From Aricia agestis (lineage: Eukaryota > Arthropoda > Insecta > Lepidoptera > Lycaenidae): a stretch of 64,000 nt of DNA. The DNA lies in the NCBI RefSeq assembly GCF_905147365.1, contig NC_056408.1, forward strand, positions 15,190,001 through 15,254,000, read 5' to 3'. The notes under the pieces were generated by a model. That model had not been told where the DNA came from, searched no databases, and saw only the letters and a list, made by a program, of their open reading frames with translations. Below are positions 48,139-62,900 of this stretch, piece by piece (the first letter of the stretch is position 1; each line of letters begins with the position of its first letter). Made by a program: the position numbers and the translations under genes.

Positions 48139-48177
48139 AAAACTTGAAAAGCTCAAAAAATACGCTCTAAACAGCTC

Positions 48178-48732
48178 TAATGGCTCATTTTCATTGGTCG
48201 ATAGGGCCCGCATGCGGGGTGCTGGAGATTTCTGGAACGCGTGCCACAGGGCCCGCATTCGGGGAACCGTTTTCATTAGTCGATAGTGCCCGCAGGGCTG
48301 GGGAGAACCTCTGTGTTCGTCGCCAGTTACAGACGTTCTTGCCATGGAACAACAATTATTGATGTTACGCGGAGCAATATTGACTGTCTACCCTCAGGTA
48401 TGGCATTATCAGACTTCTATATTTTATGATCATACAGGGAACTGTTAAAAAAAGTTTCACGGTGGTACAAATAAAAAAAAAACTCCTTTGCAGTAGTATG
48501 GAGGCCATTGGGAACTGTCGGGAACGTGGCAACTCGCGTCCCGCAAGCTGTATATCGACCGATGAATTTCATTGGTCGATATCACGGTCGGTATAAAGCA
48601 TGCGGGCAATCCCCGCAGGCGGTGTAACGAACACGTATCGACTTGTAACTTTCATTGGTCGTTATCTCGGCTGCGGGGACTGCCCACCTGCTGTATAACG
48701 AACGAGTTAACGACCAATGAAAATGAGCCGTA
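48178..48732. mobile_element. Foldback element (ctcattttcattggtcg family), copy 2
   Basis: aatggctcattttcattggt at the left and accaatgaaaatgagccgt at the right; ttcattggtcgatat recurs inside. Related to 29901-30063. The remaining intergenic bases 48733-49000 hold nothing I recognise. Confidence 0.7.
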
Positions 48733-49006
48733 AGTGAGTAGTTTTAGAAAGCTATTGAGTAAAATCAAAACCAATTAATAATGACTTATTTCTCGGGACT
48801 TCTTAGCGCCAGTCTCTTCTACGGTAATATTAGATAGAATTAAATTTTCTATTCTCTCAATTAAGTATTAAGAGGACATTTCGAGGAAAACTGAAAATGA
48901 AACACTTGGTTATTTTATTACCATTTTAATTTCAATCTTGTCAATACTCAACGAACCATTCAATAGTGATAACAATAGTTACCATATCAAAACACTACGG
49001 TATTAC

Positions 49007-49219
49007 CGTTCACGCTCAGTTTGCAGAGGGCCATCAGTGCACATGTCGAGCTTGAACGGTTAAGCTTCAGCCAAACCCGTGCGACCAAAGCGACTACGAA
49101 GCGGGAGCTTCACAATCGCGTTGGTCACGCAGGTTTGGCCGAAGCATCACTGAAAACACTGCGCTTCGTCACTAAATTATTCTTTAGCACTTATGACTCG
49201 CTGTAAACTGAACGCGAGC
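49007..49219. repeat. Inverted-repeat element, ~210 bp
   Basis: cgttcacgctcagtttgcag near the left is mirrored by ctgtaaactgaacgcgag at the right; inner arms agcttcagccaaaccc and ggtttggccgaagc. From 49220 to 50300 the DNA is AT-rich apart from ggcgccgg patches at ~49570 and ~49740, with nothing further identified. Confidence 0.65.
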
Positions 49220-50309
49220 AGGCTAGTAAGACAAGAGAACACTTACGAATAAAATTAATGGATAATTTGGTTGAGGTAGATTCAATTTTTACCAACTAAC
49301 GTAATAATGGGGACGCGAATATTTTCAAATCGAAACTTTCCCCAAAAATATTCCTGTCCCCGTTAAACAAAACTTAATTTTATGATTGGAATACTTCGAG
49401 GGCACTTCTCGTCGAAATAGAAATCAACACTGGCGGTAAAATAGAATTTAAAAATATAAAAATTTAGTAAGATCGAAATATTCCAAACGTACAAGCAACT
49501 CGGGTCGTATAAATACGACCTGCTTATGTTATATACTATATTTACATAATATCTCCTTTACTATGCGCCGGCGCGTCTCCCTCGCAGAGAATTAATAAAA
49601 CATATCAACTGTTAATAATTTAACATAATTATTTTAATATCCTAAGTTAAAATATTTTTAATTTTAGATAATTATGAATTTTTGTACCTATGTGACGATT
49701 TTATACTATAATTTTATACTAGGGGAGCCCCGGAGTCCGCGCCGGCGCCTTACCGACGTACCGAAACAAAGCCAATAAAATATGCAAGCAAAACTGCAAA
49801 CAAAATCTATACCTCTCACTCCGTCTTCACGCGCGAGAAAGAGATAAACACGAGGGCCCTGAACGGCTGGTAAACATTTGGACGCTCGCTACAATAAGTA
49901 CAGGCAATATCACCGTTCTTTAATTTTAAAGGTGAGTAAGGAAATAGCTCCCAATCTTAAGGCATTGTTCTCGAGCAAAGAATACCATAGACGTGTTATT
50001 CTAGACTAAACGAATATTTTGTGTTATAAAAATCGAAATTCAACAATTGTATATTGATTTTTTGAGTGTTATAATCTGTGGATGTTTACAACTTTTGAAC
50101 TATTTATTGCTAGGCGCCTCGAGGTACAAACGCGAGGCATCAGTAGGTACAAACTCAGCCCGAAATTCTCGATCGTAATGTTAACAACGGGTATAATTTC
50201 AGCTTTAAAACGGATCTCATATAACTATTCACAAAGTTCATATTGCTTCCTGTTTTTAGTAAACGTACAATAAACTGTCAAACAATCCAACATTTGTATT
50301 TAAATAAAA

Positions 50310-53300
50310 AAGAAATCCAACACAATATTTATTGTGGTAAATTAAAACTTAATATAAATATCAGTTTTTATATACACAACGGTTCATAGAAGAGGTACAT
50401 CCATATTTAATTTAGCATAAAACGTTCGAATAAAATTGTTAAAATAAAGCGGTACGGAACAAAAAAATATCTTATGGACGCACCGGTCTTCCATACTATG
50501 ATAACGTATTATAAATAGATTAAACTAGAAACAAAATCTGGTGGAGAACTATTGCAGCATTATGGAATGTGTTTTTGTTGTATATTACATACGGAATGAA
50601 AACTATTTACGCCACGAGATGGCACTGACGACTTATTAAAAAGAAACACTAAAAACGAGAAGAAACATTTCACTTTTATGTTATTTCTGCAAGATATTGT
50701 CGTTAAATTAACAGCTTTTGATGGAGTCAAACGAATTTGATTCCAAAAAGCTGTATAGGCACAGACAAAAAAAGTCAGTGACATTCTCGCGACTCTGTGC
50801 CTGGTGTAAGTTTACAAATTAAGCGGAAAATTGAAATAATATAGAGGCACATATCAGGCTTTCGATCGAACCATTTCATTCCAAGGACGGACAAGCCATG
50901 TGTATAACGTGGTATAAAATAATATCAATAAGTATACGTGAATCTATTTCTAATTTAACATCTATGTCCTGGTCTAGTCGTATGAGGGTAACAGGTAAAA
51001 CTTTTCGGAATTAAGAGAGCGGGTGCTGTTATACTAATGTATAGTGTTATATTAGACCAACACATAGACTCGGGTACAGACAGCAAATATAATATTTCGA
51101 CAGCAATATAACTTACACCAATTTATAGCATCACTATATAATTTCTGCCCATTACTATTTTGTACTATATTTGAAGATCGCTTACGGATAAGACCACGAA
51201 TTGTACTATTCTATTATTTTTTTTGTTCGCTCGATCGCTATTATAATATGACATCTACAGTAATTTTGTGGATTGCATCAACAACTATAAACTATCAGGA
51301 TTAACGTCTCGTAAACAACGCAGTAACCGTGTAGCATCTAAATATTTTCCATTTTATTGTGAATAAAACGTTTGAAAAACTTCAACTTTTCAATCTGTAG
51401 ATTGCAACATTAGTATATTTTGTTGTCTGTACCGTATACGGTGTGTTTATATTAATAAAAAATTGTACATTATTCAGGTATAGGATATTGCTATAACTCA
51501 GTATTTTGGCTATACATATCATATAGAACGAGATTCGCGTGTTTCGCACCGGACAAACTCGCCACATCGGTGGGAGAAGTTTTACCTAAAACTATGACGT
51601 CATAAAACATCATCGCATTCGTTACCGACTTCACGTCTTGGTGAAGGTTGAACTAAAGTTGCAACTGTTTAGTGACGTTTTAATGCTTGTAGGTTAGCAC
51701 ATATTTTTATCACACTCGATTCCCTATGCGGTTATTAAAATAGCTGTCATACTTTAAGTGAATGGCGAGTTTGTCCGTTATGAAATAATACAATAAAATA
51801 CCAAAATCGGTACGAACACAACCGCGAGTGAACATATTACTGTATACATTAGTGAAAGCACATCTTATATATAACAATATTTACATGTTTACTTTAGTAC
51901 CGCCAACTTTGTATTCAGGGTCCGAACATCTTTTTAAGACGTAGGTTGTATAGCAACTTAGGTTGTATAATATTCTTTTTAGAGGCTCAGGAGATACAAA
52001 AAATACAATATAAAGATGCCGGAGCCTCAATACAAGAGTCGCCGTAGTCACATGGTAGTTTGTAAAAGCTGATTGGTCCAACGTTAAACTACAATCGGAA
52101 AAAGTAACCAAATAAAGTGGTACCATAAATGACAATTCCTCGCGACACCGGGTGCCTCCTCAACGCGGTCGCGCTAAACGCGGACAACAGCCGAGCAACC
52201 TCCTCCGGACACCCGTATGTCAAAGCTTAAGACCCTGTGACAAAAACCTAGCGTCGAAGATAAAATTCTAGATTTATGACCTAACTCTAGTCCTAAGCTA
52301 TCTTAGTGTAATTGAAATTTCAGGTACTTAGTCGGCGATTTAATATTATCTTTATAACTGAGTTTTACATTATAGTTAGGGTATATTTACATCGAAATTG
52401 CGCTTTTCAAGTACTCACTCTGTTGATTTTTAAACTAAAACTCACAATATCTAAACACTATCATTAAGCTATATAATCAAAGTTGCATTAAGACCGTAAC
52501 AAAAAAGGTTACATAATTATATGATTAAAATAAATAAACGCTGAACCTACCGCTGAACCCATAACATATATCTATGGAAAATAATTAGTATGTCTTCCAC
52601 TACAGTGATAATGACATTCAACAAGTGAGTACAATAAAAACGCACTAAAATACTTATTTTTACGAGTAATTGTACCTAGGTGCTTCATAATGAATCGGAA
52701 CAAGAGGCGTAGTGTTAAATAAAAAAAAAACAAATCAACTAAGAATCAGTAAAAAACCTACACAGAAAAAAAACTAAAACTATAATAAATAGAGTGCTAA
52801 CCGTGATCGGGCGAACTAACATTTAACATCTAAACGCATCTTACGAAGAAAATGAGGTAGTTTCAAATTGTGATATGGAATAGTGAACAACGAACTATAG
52901 TTTTAATAAAACGGTGTTACAGACGCGAATAAAGAATTTAAAGTTAAGAAGAAGTTTTAAGAAATAAAAGTTGAAAACAGTCTAAAAAGTTTCGCACAGG
53001 AGGACGTTATGTTTATACTAATTTGTGGTAATATATAAAATAATGTAAATGAATCTGATAAAAAAATTCTAACGGTTAAAAGTTTGGTATCGCGTCTGTA
53101 ATAGGATCAAAAACGTTTTGCTATATTTAACAAAAGTCTTAAAATTCAACTTACTATTGCGAATTAATAGTAGTTCGTTGTATTAATTAATTTTAATATA
53201 ATATATTTTTTTGTATTTTTAACGTCTTTTTTAAATCTATCTACTTTAATGTAAAAAACGTGGCGCATCCGCTACTTAAACTATAACAGGTATATAAAAG

Positions 53301-53990
53301 TGTGCGTAAAAAAGGCGTACCCGTTGCGTGCACGCAACGTGCGCGTACGCAGGTCGGAATGTAAGTCAGAGGGTAACTAGCATCTAAGGCTCGTCCTGTA
53401 GTCTACGATCGATAAATTGTAATGTCATTATTAAAATACTTTACTTAGAAGTTGAAACTGTGTTTATGTAAATGCAAAACAAGTGAGGAAAAATACTTCC
53501 ATGCTTTCTGGCGATACTGATACTGCCTACAATCTACATAGATGAGTAAAACAATTATTTTCACCGAATCCTAGACTACGAAGACCACGAACAAAACAAA
53601 ATGTGAATAAATAAATAGATTTCCGTCAATAAATATTATATACAGGTTCAGGTAATAGGGCTGTTTGGATACGATTTGGTGTGATAGTACGTCACCGGTC
53701 GTGCGGGTGGCGGGTGCGCTTATTGTCCGGGTCCGGGCCGCGCCGGAGCGTTTATGTACAAGTAGGGACCGGGGGAGCCTCGGGCGAGAATAACTTCGCA
53801 CGGCCCGAGCGACCGTGGAACTAATTAATTTACCCGTACTATTGTTTAAAAATCAGCCTTACGTCGTTCGAAATAAAGTCTACTAGGAACAAAACGCGCC
53901 GAGCTATCCTCGCCTCGCGGCTACCGTTGTGATTCGTCCTACCGTCGGGGGCCGCCTAACCCCCCTGTAGTTCTACGCGCCGCGGTGGGC
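50310..53990 (-). other. Probable long 3' UTR of the protogenin-like gene
   Basis: The 3.7 kb after the stop at 53991 contain no exon-like reading frame and, unlike the rest of the window, none of the repeat families listed here. AATAAA on the minus strand at 50333-50328 is followed by a GT-rich stretch, as at a cleavage site. A 16-bp palindrome gttgcgtgcacgcaac lies near 53334. Repeat exclusion fits conserved transcribed sequence, but no transcript evidence was seen. Confidence 0.5.
50328..50333 (-). terminator. Candidate polyadenylation signal, minus strand
   Basis: tttatt on the plus strand reads AATAAA on the minus strand; the following bases are T/G-rich (complement of caaacaatccaacatttgt). 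Confidence 0.45.
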
Positions 53991-56900
53991 TCAACCGTTG
54001 GGCTGCAGGGTGGGTTGCTGGCTGTTGTCGCGAAAGCCCCCTTCGACGTTCATGTTGTCGTCGGGCAGCTTGGGACCGGGCCGCGCGAGGTCGAGCGCGG
54101 AGTCGCCGAGGGTCGTCTCCTGCGTCGTGTCGGCGTCGTGTCGGGACACGTCGAACGCCTCGAACTGGCTGTCCAGCCGGCGACCTCTTTTCATTCGTCC
54201 GTTCGGGGTTTTGGACTAGAAATTTAATAAACGAATTACAACATTTTTCTTAACGTCTTATTTTTGTATGTGCATAACTAGGTATGTATGTTACATATAA
54301 ACATAATACGAATTGGAGCATATACAATGGAGTGAACTTGTCAACGTGGGCTCGATTGCTTTATATATGGCTCGCAGAGCACGTAGAGATTCGTAGATTG
54401 ACATTGGAATTAATGTCCCTTTCTCTACCTAACATTAAAATTTTGCCACGCTCGTCTTCTCTAAAATGCGATAAAAATACCATGCCTGAAAAAGGCAAGA
54501 AGGGACTTGTACAATTATTGTCCAAATGCTCTGCGACAGCAACTGCATATACTCACGGCGGGGTTCTCCGTGATGTGGACGTGTCCGTTGAGCAGCGGCT
54601 CCCCCGCGCCGTTGCACAGGCGCGCGCCCACCGTCTGTCATAACATCTGAACATTTATTATCGTTGCTCGTCATCACACTGACTACTTTAAAATATTTAG
54701 AGTGGGTTGTACCAACTTTAACTGTAACTATAACAAAATGTCAAATCAACTCTCAAATCTCTGCTCAAAGTCAATAATGGACGCCATATTTGACGATAAC
54801 CGTAACCGCTCAATTTTGGTCGTATTTATGGTGCAACCCACCTTTAAGTATACTAAATTTTTGGTAATCTTTTCTATTTTGGATTTTATTATAGTACTAT
54901 CAGAGAAATCGAACTATAGAGAGATGGCGGATCTACGTAAATTGGTTATGGCGATATCCGTCAGCTGACTTTACCAAATAACATAGATTCGCCCACTATG
55001 GCTTGATTTTCCTGATGGTACCAATTTTAATAGTAAGAGCACGGGCTCATAAACATATTCCACGAATAATGTATATCTATAATACAGGCAACTATTAGAA
55101 AATTTTATATTTTGCTGATTTTGTTGTGATAAATAAACTACCTACCTTCATCTCTGAGCCGTCTTCCTCTGGGCTAGATGCTGCAACGTGACTTCGACGA
55201 GACCTGAAATTTTATTATATTTGTTAATAACTTTGTTAACGTTCGGGATTTGATTCCACGATATTCGGCTTGAGTTCGAAGTAATCACTGACCCATAAAA
55301 ATATATTACCTAGCAGATTTAGATAGCCTCCTCCTTCGACGCCAGATGTACGCACTCAAGATGACCAGCACACACAACGCTCCGAAAGAACATCCCAAGA
55401 TCAGATCTGCAAATCAAGACGAAGGTTTTAGTACCGAAAATTAGCATGTTTTATTTATTTTGATATTAATAATTTCGCTTTTAGATATTGTTCCTTTAAG
55501 GTTTGTTAGGGTATTAAAATAAATAAAACAAAATATCTTTTTCAACGTCGGAAAAAGAACGTCGACACTACGATGCCTACCACCGGTTGCGGTACCTATG
55601 TTTTACGAATAATTTTATTCACACAATATTTTGGTAGATTAAATTACATTAAAAGGACTTTATGCCATTATAACGCTAGAGAGACCGACATTTTTCAACG
55701 CCATCTCGTTAAAAGTTGAGGACCGTCTACTGATATTATCACATTACTTTAGGTTGTTTAAACGGGACTATCAGTGGTTTCCGACTCTGTTTGCACCAGA
55801 TCGAAACATTAAACATGTTCTTACGTAGCTGATTTGGCGTCGAAAACCAATGAAAGTAAATGAGTTCCGAGATTTGTCACAAGATTTATATTTTTACAAA
55901 TTGTATACAGATCTAAAAATTTAAATCAAATCATAATATATAATATATATCGTGCCGAACGCGCCGCATTTTAGAGTTCGTTGTATGCTATGATGTGAAA
56001 CCTCGCACATTCGTCTGCACCGTACGCGCCGCATTTCGTGTACTATATACGGTTCTGACAAATGAGCGATCAGGTTAAGGAATAAACATACTTAGATAAA
56101 AATTGCTAGTAGTCGTCGGTCTGGGTGGTATGGTAAGCACTGGCGCAGACGACCCGCTCAGTAGGTCCGCGCGACCGATCACTTGCACGTACAGCGGCAA
56201 GCTCGGGTTGAAACCGGACATCTGGAACTATATTACATATTGCCTTAATACTTTAATCCTTCGATCGTGGATTCTTGGAAATCTATTGTTATAGTGTCTC
56301 GCTCACCTGTGAGCATAGGTATGGGGCTTGATGGGTTAAGTAGAATTTGAAAACGAAATAAAATTAAATAAACAATTGTTTAGAATATAATCATTTTTAC
56401 AAATCTATTATCTCTGAAGCGTATTTTCACGTCAGCGGACGCATATACAGACGTCATCTAAGCCACACCCAAGAGGTCCAGAGGGGCCGTTAGTAGATGC
56501 ATCAATCAAGTGTAGAGGTGGTTTCAAGCCACAAACCGCTACCTTATCACGTAAAAATAGCGATCTCGCGAGCGATTGCTGGGTATCATGAATGTCACAA
56601 ACAATGGTGTCATTTATAGTGATCGATTGCAATCGTATTGTTTTGGCTGATACGTGACACGAAATTGCGATTTTGGAGCAATTATCGCGCAATAATTGCT
56701 ATCGCATTGCTCTCGCAAGATACGTGATACGCTTAGATACTAGAGCAAAAATATACAATCATGTTTTAAATGAACAACTTTCTTCTTTTGCCGAAGTCAG
56801 ATAAAATAGGAGCCTAACATTTAAAAGGGGGCTAACGTGTTCCTTTTTTACGGGTACTAGGCCCAAGAAGCTACCACACATTCCCCTTTGCAACTCCGTT

Positions 56901-59900
56901 AACGTGTTAACTGTCTCACCTGGATGAACCCGTCGCTGGAGTCGGCCTTGTCCCAGTCTTCGATGGGCCTGGTGATATTCTGCGAGTAGCGCACCAGGCG
57001 GCTGCCGCTCCCCCACCTGATCACCACGTCCTCCCCCACAAACTCGTACTGGATCTCGTCTTTCGCGGCCGCCACGATCGTTTTTTCCTCAGAATCTGCT
57101 GGAAAGATTAAGTTATGTAAATAGAAGAAGGATTAACCAAGTTTTTGATAGTACCTTACCCTACCAAGTTGATTCCTCATTATTTGAAATAAAATAATTA
57201 TCTCAAATAATGAAGAACTTATTTTCATTATTTGAGATAATTATTTTATATGAACCACAATTATTTACTAGGAAACGTGCTAACCAGCGGCAAATTACTT
57301 TAAAGGCAACACAAGAGGAACTACAACTACGAGCAACACGTTTACGCGAATATATATATATATATATAAAAAACTCAAAGGTGACTGACTGATTGACATA
57401 GTGATCTATCAACGCACAGCCCAAACCACTGGACGGATCGGGCTGAAATTTGGCATGCGGGTAGATGTTATGACGTAGGCATCCGCTAAGAAAGGATTTT
57501 GATAAATTCCAACCCCAAGGGGTTCAAATAGGGGATGAAAGTTTGTATATAATAATACTTCTTACCGCGAGCGAAGCCGCGGGCAAAAGCTCGTGTTCCA
57601 TAAAATCCCAAATCCTTTTATTTGGGCAACCAGTAAACTCATTTTGGCGAGGTTAAAGTTATATCTTGCCAGTCATCTGGCGACCGTGCTGTTTGCCTTC
57701 TCGAGCCAGCTATTTTCTGGCTTTCTCATATCTTATAATAGATACGAAATGATGCATCTGCTCACCGGGTGTCGTGATAGATGCCTGCGCAGGCACGGTG
57801 ATCACGGGGCTCCGTGCCGGCGGGTCATAACCAGTCACCATCACATACGTCTTGTTCAGCGGATCGATACCGGTTATCTGTAAAGTTGGAAACATTTTCA
57901 AGTGAAGTTAGTTTCTAAGACGCGTTGTTTTAAAGAGTTATATTTAAGGTCACAACTATAGCGACAGAATAAGAGCGTCACAATTACGGATTTTATTTTA
58001 TGAAGTGTCGATGCAGAATTAAATGAGGGCTCAGAGTGATTATCCTTCTAATTACTAAGAGTTAGTGTCTAAACACACCATGCCGAAGTTCCGCGGCGGA
58101 AGTTCGGCAAGATTCCGCCTGCAATGTATTTTAAATTACCGATGACATACCATGCCGAAATTCCGTCGCATTATATTGTATGCGTTTGACATTGCTGACG
58201 TAATCATGCCGAACTTCCGCCGCGTAACTTCGGCATAGTGTGTTTAGACACTTAGCATTGATAGAGCAGAGAAGGATAGTCGGCGAACGCATTTCATTTC
58301 TCATCGATTATTTCCAAGATGTTTTCCACTGATTGTCGATCGATAATATTAACAAAATACGCACGCCACATTTAAGCCTTTTTTGCTAAAATACAGGTCG
58401 TCTTACCAGCACAGAGTTTCCGACGACCTCGATAGCGGACCAGGTGATGATGGGCAGCTGCAGCTGAGAGCTGTAGTGCACGGTGTAGGCGCCCGCGCCG
58501 CTCCACGACACAAGCAGGGCACTTTCGTTCACGAACTTGTACGTGAGCTCTTTGAATTGCGCTGCAAATAAAAAAAAATTTAAGTCAAAGCTGTGTTGCA
58601 TGACAAAAATTAGAAGTTGTAATGCGCCAAGTGTAAGTAAATTATTTTATACCGTCACCGAGAACGGCCACTTAAATTGGCACGAAATACCATTTTGCTT
58701 TCAGTCGTATTTGCACTTTGTCAAAATACCATGTCTCATAACAATGAACCGGTACAGAGTACGATATTCAATTCACGTTTACTATAACCCGCTACCATAT
58801 CACGTAAAAATAGCGATCAACAATCCACTAGCAACAATCGCGCGAGCGATTGCTGGGTGTCATGAATGTCACAAACAATGGTGTTATGACGTATAGTGAT
58901 CGATTGCAATCGTATTGTTTTGGCAGGTTTTGGCTGACACGTGATACAAAATGGCGATTTTGGAGCAATTATCGCGCAATAATTGCTATCGCATTGCTCT
59001 CGCAAGATACGTAATACGGGGACCGGATTGGTACAATCTCAGGCAAACTTAAGCGTTAGCAGGGTCGCAGTTGTGTACTGTGCCTGCCAGGAATGCCTAA
59101 GTGCATTTTCCTTCGAAAAAAAAAGGCAAACATAAAGGCGTCTTTAGACTCACCGTCGGAGCGTGTGACGATGCTATAGGCAGTGCCGACCTTCCCTGCG
59201 GCGCGGCCGGCCACCACTTGCAGCCGCAGCTCGTACATCGTCTGAGGGTACAGCTCGTCTAGAGTCACGTTCGTTTTCGTGCTGCAAGAGAAATAATTTT
59301 AGTATAAGATTCAGTTTTGATATGCTGAGTGATAATAATTGAAACATACGAATAACCTACCGAATAACCAAATAAATAAATATAAAATATTTGTAGCTGT
59401 AAACTTATTTCCGTATTTATATAGCTTAGTAATCAGGGATTACATTAACATGAACAATATTATTATTATTAGTTAGGGCTGGTACACGAGAGCAAACGTT
59501 CGACCAATGTGTTCTACAAAAAAAATTATACAGCCTCTAAACTTTTGGACCATGGTGGACAATAATTATTACAGTTGCGTATAATAAGCACGATCGGTTT
59601 CGGTTTGTGTAATATGCTGTAGAGTGTATGTCGTAGTGGCAATCCTTGGGCATTGTGATTGATCGCACGTGTGATGTTTCTAAAGTAGAGAGACTTATAA
59701 TATTATGTATACGAAATAATAATTATATAATATCATAAGTTATAGTTAAAAAAACTAAAAAACATGGTTTATTCAATCCGCTATCTTCGATGTCCGCCAT
59801 GTTGGATTTAAGTCACGTGACTTTTTTTTTGTATTCCTGACAGCGAACCCTTTCATATTTTGATACCTACGAATAATAAAAACTAAGGAAAAGTAACTCC

Positions 59901-62900
59901 GTCAAAAAACATGCTCCACAATACTTGTCAAAATAGTGTACCTTAGGTACACATTTCAATACATTTGCAATATTTAGGTGACCTTGAGCGGTACTAGGCT
60001 GACGTTACATGAGAGATCAAAAGAAACCAAATTTAAAACGGTAATAGTATTGGAGTTACGATTCCTTAGTTTTTGTAATGACGTTTCTTAGCTAGTCATA
60101 TATTGTCATCAGAACTCAGAGCGTGTGCAAAATTTCATCCTAATCGAAGACCGGGAAGTGGGTCAAATTAAGATTCCAAGATTTCCTCACACAAGTGAAG
60201 CTAATAAAAGCGTGCTAATAAATACGTACGTGTTGCGGCACACTTCGGGATGCTGCTGCGAGATGGCGCACACTTGGACCTTGTGCCGCGGCGGGCAGCC
60301 GACGCACCGCCATCGCAGCGACACGGACCGCTCGCGCACAGACGTCACCGCCACTTCGTCCACGTACGCGTCTAGCTCTCTGTAATAAAATATTCTCAGT
60401 TGTTATTGAGCTGGTTCAAGCACAGCAGAAACTGTGCTGTTCTCGTGCTTATAACAAGAGGTTGTGTGAACGTCAAAACGCATCTGTAGTAAGTTTTATA
60501 CGGTTAAAATGCGTGACAGTCGCGCTGTTTCCGGGATACGGGGATGATAAGATCCGAAAGGACGCGTATATTTTGTTAAAAAAATAAAAAGTAACTATCA
60601 TCAGACCATTGCATCAGACATACCCAGTAAAGCCATGACATAAACTACATGATGGGTGACATGATATTTAAACCTTAGCAACTAAAATGTTTTCAGTGCA
60701 AGTTATATTCTTTTTAGTAATATTATTTAACTAAGGTTTAAATAATATACTAAAAATAAATATAAATAAGTACTTAACTAAAATAGTTTAGTCTTACATT
60801 ACATCTAGTAAAAACTGTAGTCTTGGAGACCATAACCTCACCCGTAGTCCTCCCCGGCCCTGGTGGTGGACACCCAGGGTACCAGGGTTAGGTTCTGGAG
60901 CAACCACTCCGCTGTTCGGGATCCCAGCACCCGCACTAGTAGTGGCTCGTTTGGCGATACTGGAAACCAAAACCATAGCATTCCTATTTTAAGACGCTGG
61001 AATTACGACTTTATTTCATCGTAAATATGTTACCTTTCAAATTAGTAGGAAATAGGTCTGGACAACCTAGTCAGATAAAAAAACTAAATAGCAAAGATAT
61101 GGCTTTCCCATTCAGTTATAAAAGTGAGGAAAGAAGATAAGGCTTTTTGAATGTGAAAAAATAACTGTTCATGGCTTAAGCTTGACTATAATTATTAATA
61201 AGTATTATTTTATCCTTCTTCCGAAGTCAGAGATATAATCAATAACTAATTTTGTCAGTACCTATCTTTATTATAAAATAAATGATTCATACCTCTCAAA
61301 GTATAGTTGTGTGCGCCGGCAGGTGGCACTACTGTCGTGACATCATCATTATTCTGCGTCTTGTACTCCACCCTCCACTGCACCACTCCAGGGTTCTGCT
61401 CGGCGAAAGTCTTCCAGGAGACCAACACTAGGCCCTCGCCCGCCACGCTCATGTTGAAGGGGACTGGTGACAAATGTAGATACAAACCGTGAGAGAAGGC
61501 TAGAACTTTAAAATCCTGTCAAGAACGCTAGTTCCACGCATAATATTATGACGTGGAGTTACAGTCAAAACCTTAAGAAGAGTATTTTTTTAAAATATCA
61601 TACCTCCTTGCCCCTGGCAGACCACAGTATGTGAGAAGTTGCTAGCGCCACTCTTACGGTACGTTCGTACCTGAAAATACAAGCGTAATATTTCTTATTT
61701 TATTCGGAAATAGCATAGTTTTGTAGGACAAAATGTACAATTACCGCATGATAAACGAATTGCAGCGCAACGGAGTTGCAGGCGTCATGTAGTAGTAATA
61801 ATAATAACTCCCACGCCGACATCGGTGAGAGTGGCCGGTTTCATTGAAACCAGGCCAGTTAGGTACGCAGAAGTAATTTTATAGTGCCCAAGTGTGTGCG
61901 CAGTACACAAGAGCACTATCTATTCCTTTACTCTCATAACCCAGTGGGACGGAAGACCTTCACGACCGGCGAGAGGTCAGGCGCAGGACCGACTTTTTAC
62001 ATGCCCATCCGACGCATGGATCATCTTACTTCTCAGACTATCAGGTGATCAGCCTGCATTGTCCTAACCAAACTTAGAAGTAACATGTTTCCGATGTGGG
62101 AAGCGAACCCACGAGTCAAGAGCCGCGCTCTAAGCCACTGGACCACGGAGGCGTCATATTGTAGTAACTATGCTATATAACTTTGTATGTATTAGGCTTG
62201 AATGCACCTACCAAGTAATTTGCCGTGACAGTGCACTCGGCCAACACTCCGTATGTTTTGTATTGATGTGCTTGGCCGCGGGACTGTCTCGCCACTCCGT
62301 GTCATCTGTTAAACATCAATACTCACTTGGAACTGGTACGGAGTGAGCGGCCTGGACAGCCGGATCTCGTTGTAGACGGTGAGGTTGGTTGGCGCCAAGA
62401 TTTCGTCGATGTCTGCTTTCTCTGAAAATCATGACTTGTTAGAGTGTAATCTTACTAAAAATATGTGTACTATTTAACCCAGGAATCACGATTATATTAT
62501 TATAACATTGACTTGACACTGTAATGTACTGTGTAATGACATGCGTACGCGCGGGTGTGTGTATGTGTGTGTGTGTGACGTCGCGGAGCCAGTCCAAAAT
62601 AAATGGTTGCACTAGCTGTACGTGTCTCACTTATACCTCAGTGGCGAACGAGGATTCGATTCGCGTACCTTTTAATAATTTTCGGCCAACACAACATGAC
62701 GATCGGGAAGCTGTTGGAGTTCAATGTGCGTTCCGGGAACTGGATAATGTATGTGGAAAGAGCTGAGATGTATTTCAAAGTAAATGAACCTAACCAAATA
62801 ACGTAAACCTTGTCATCTGTCTATGATAGTATGAATAGACTTCTCTCAAATATTTGTATCAAAAATAATAATATACCTTTAAGTTTAACTGACACGGTGT

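Noticed and set aside
48004..48345. 113-codon minus-strand ORF between the convergent genes
   Set aside because: It runs across the GC-rich TIR element and the start of the next foldback element, both repeated elsewhere in the window.
53600..54000. CpG-rich promoter for a separate gene at the end of the receptor gene
   Set aside because: The GC-rich stretch adjoins the GC-rich last exon and holds no TATA or downstream plus-strand exon; it fits 3' UTR better.
60794..60960. Longer version of the FNIII exon in another frame, ending in LLDVM
   Set aside because: The frame set by the preceding exon reaches a consensus GTGAGG donor at 60842 and gives typical FNIII sequence; the longer frame does not fit either neighbour.
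62095..62160. tRNA gene on the minus strand
   Set aside because: Head of the second SINE copy, with mismatched stems.
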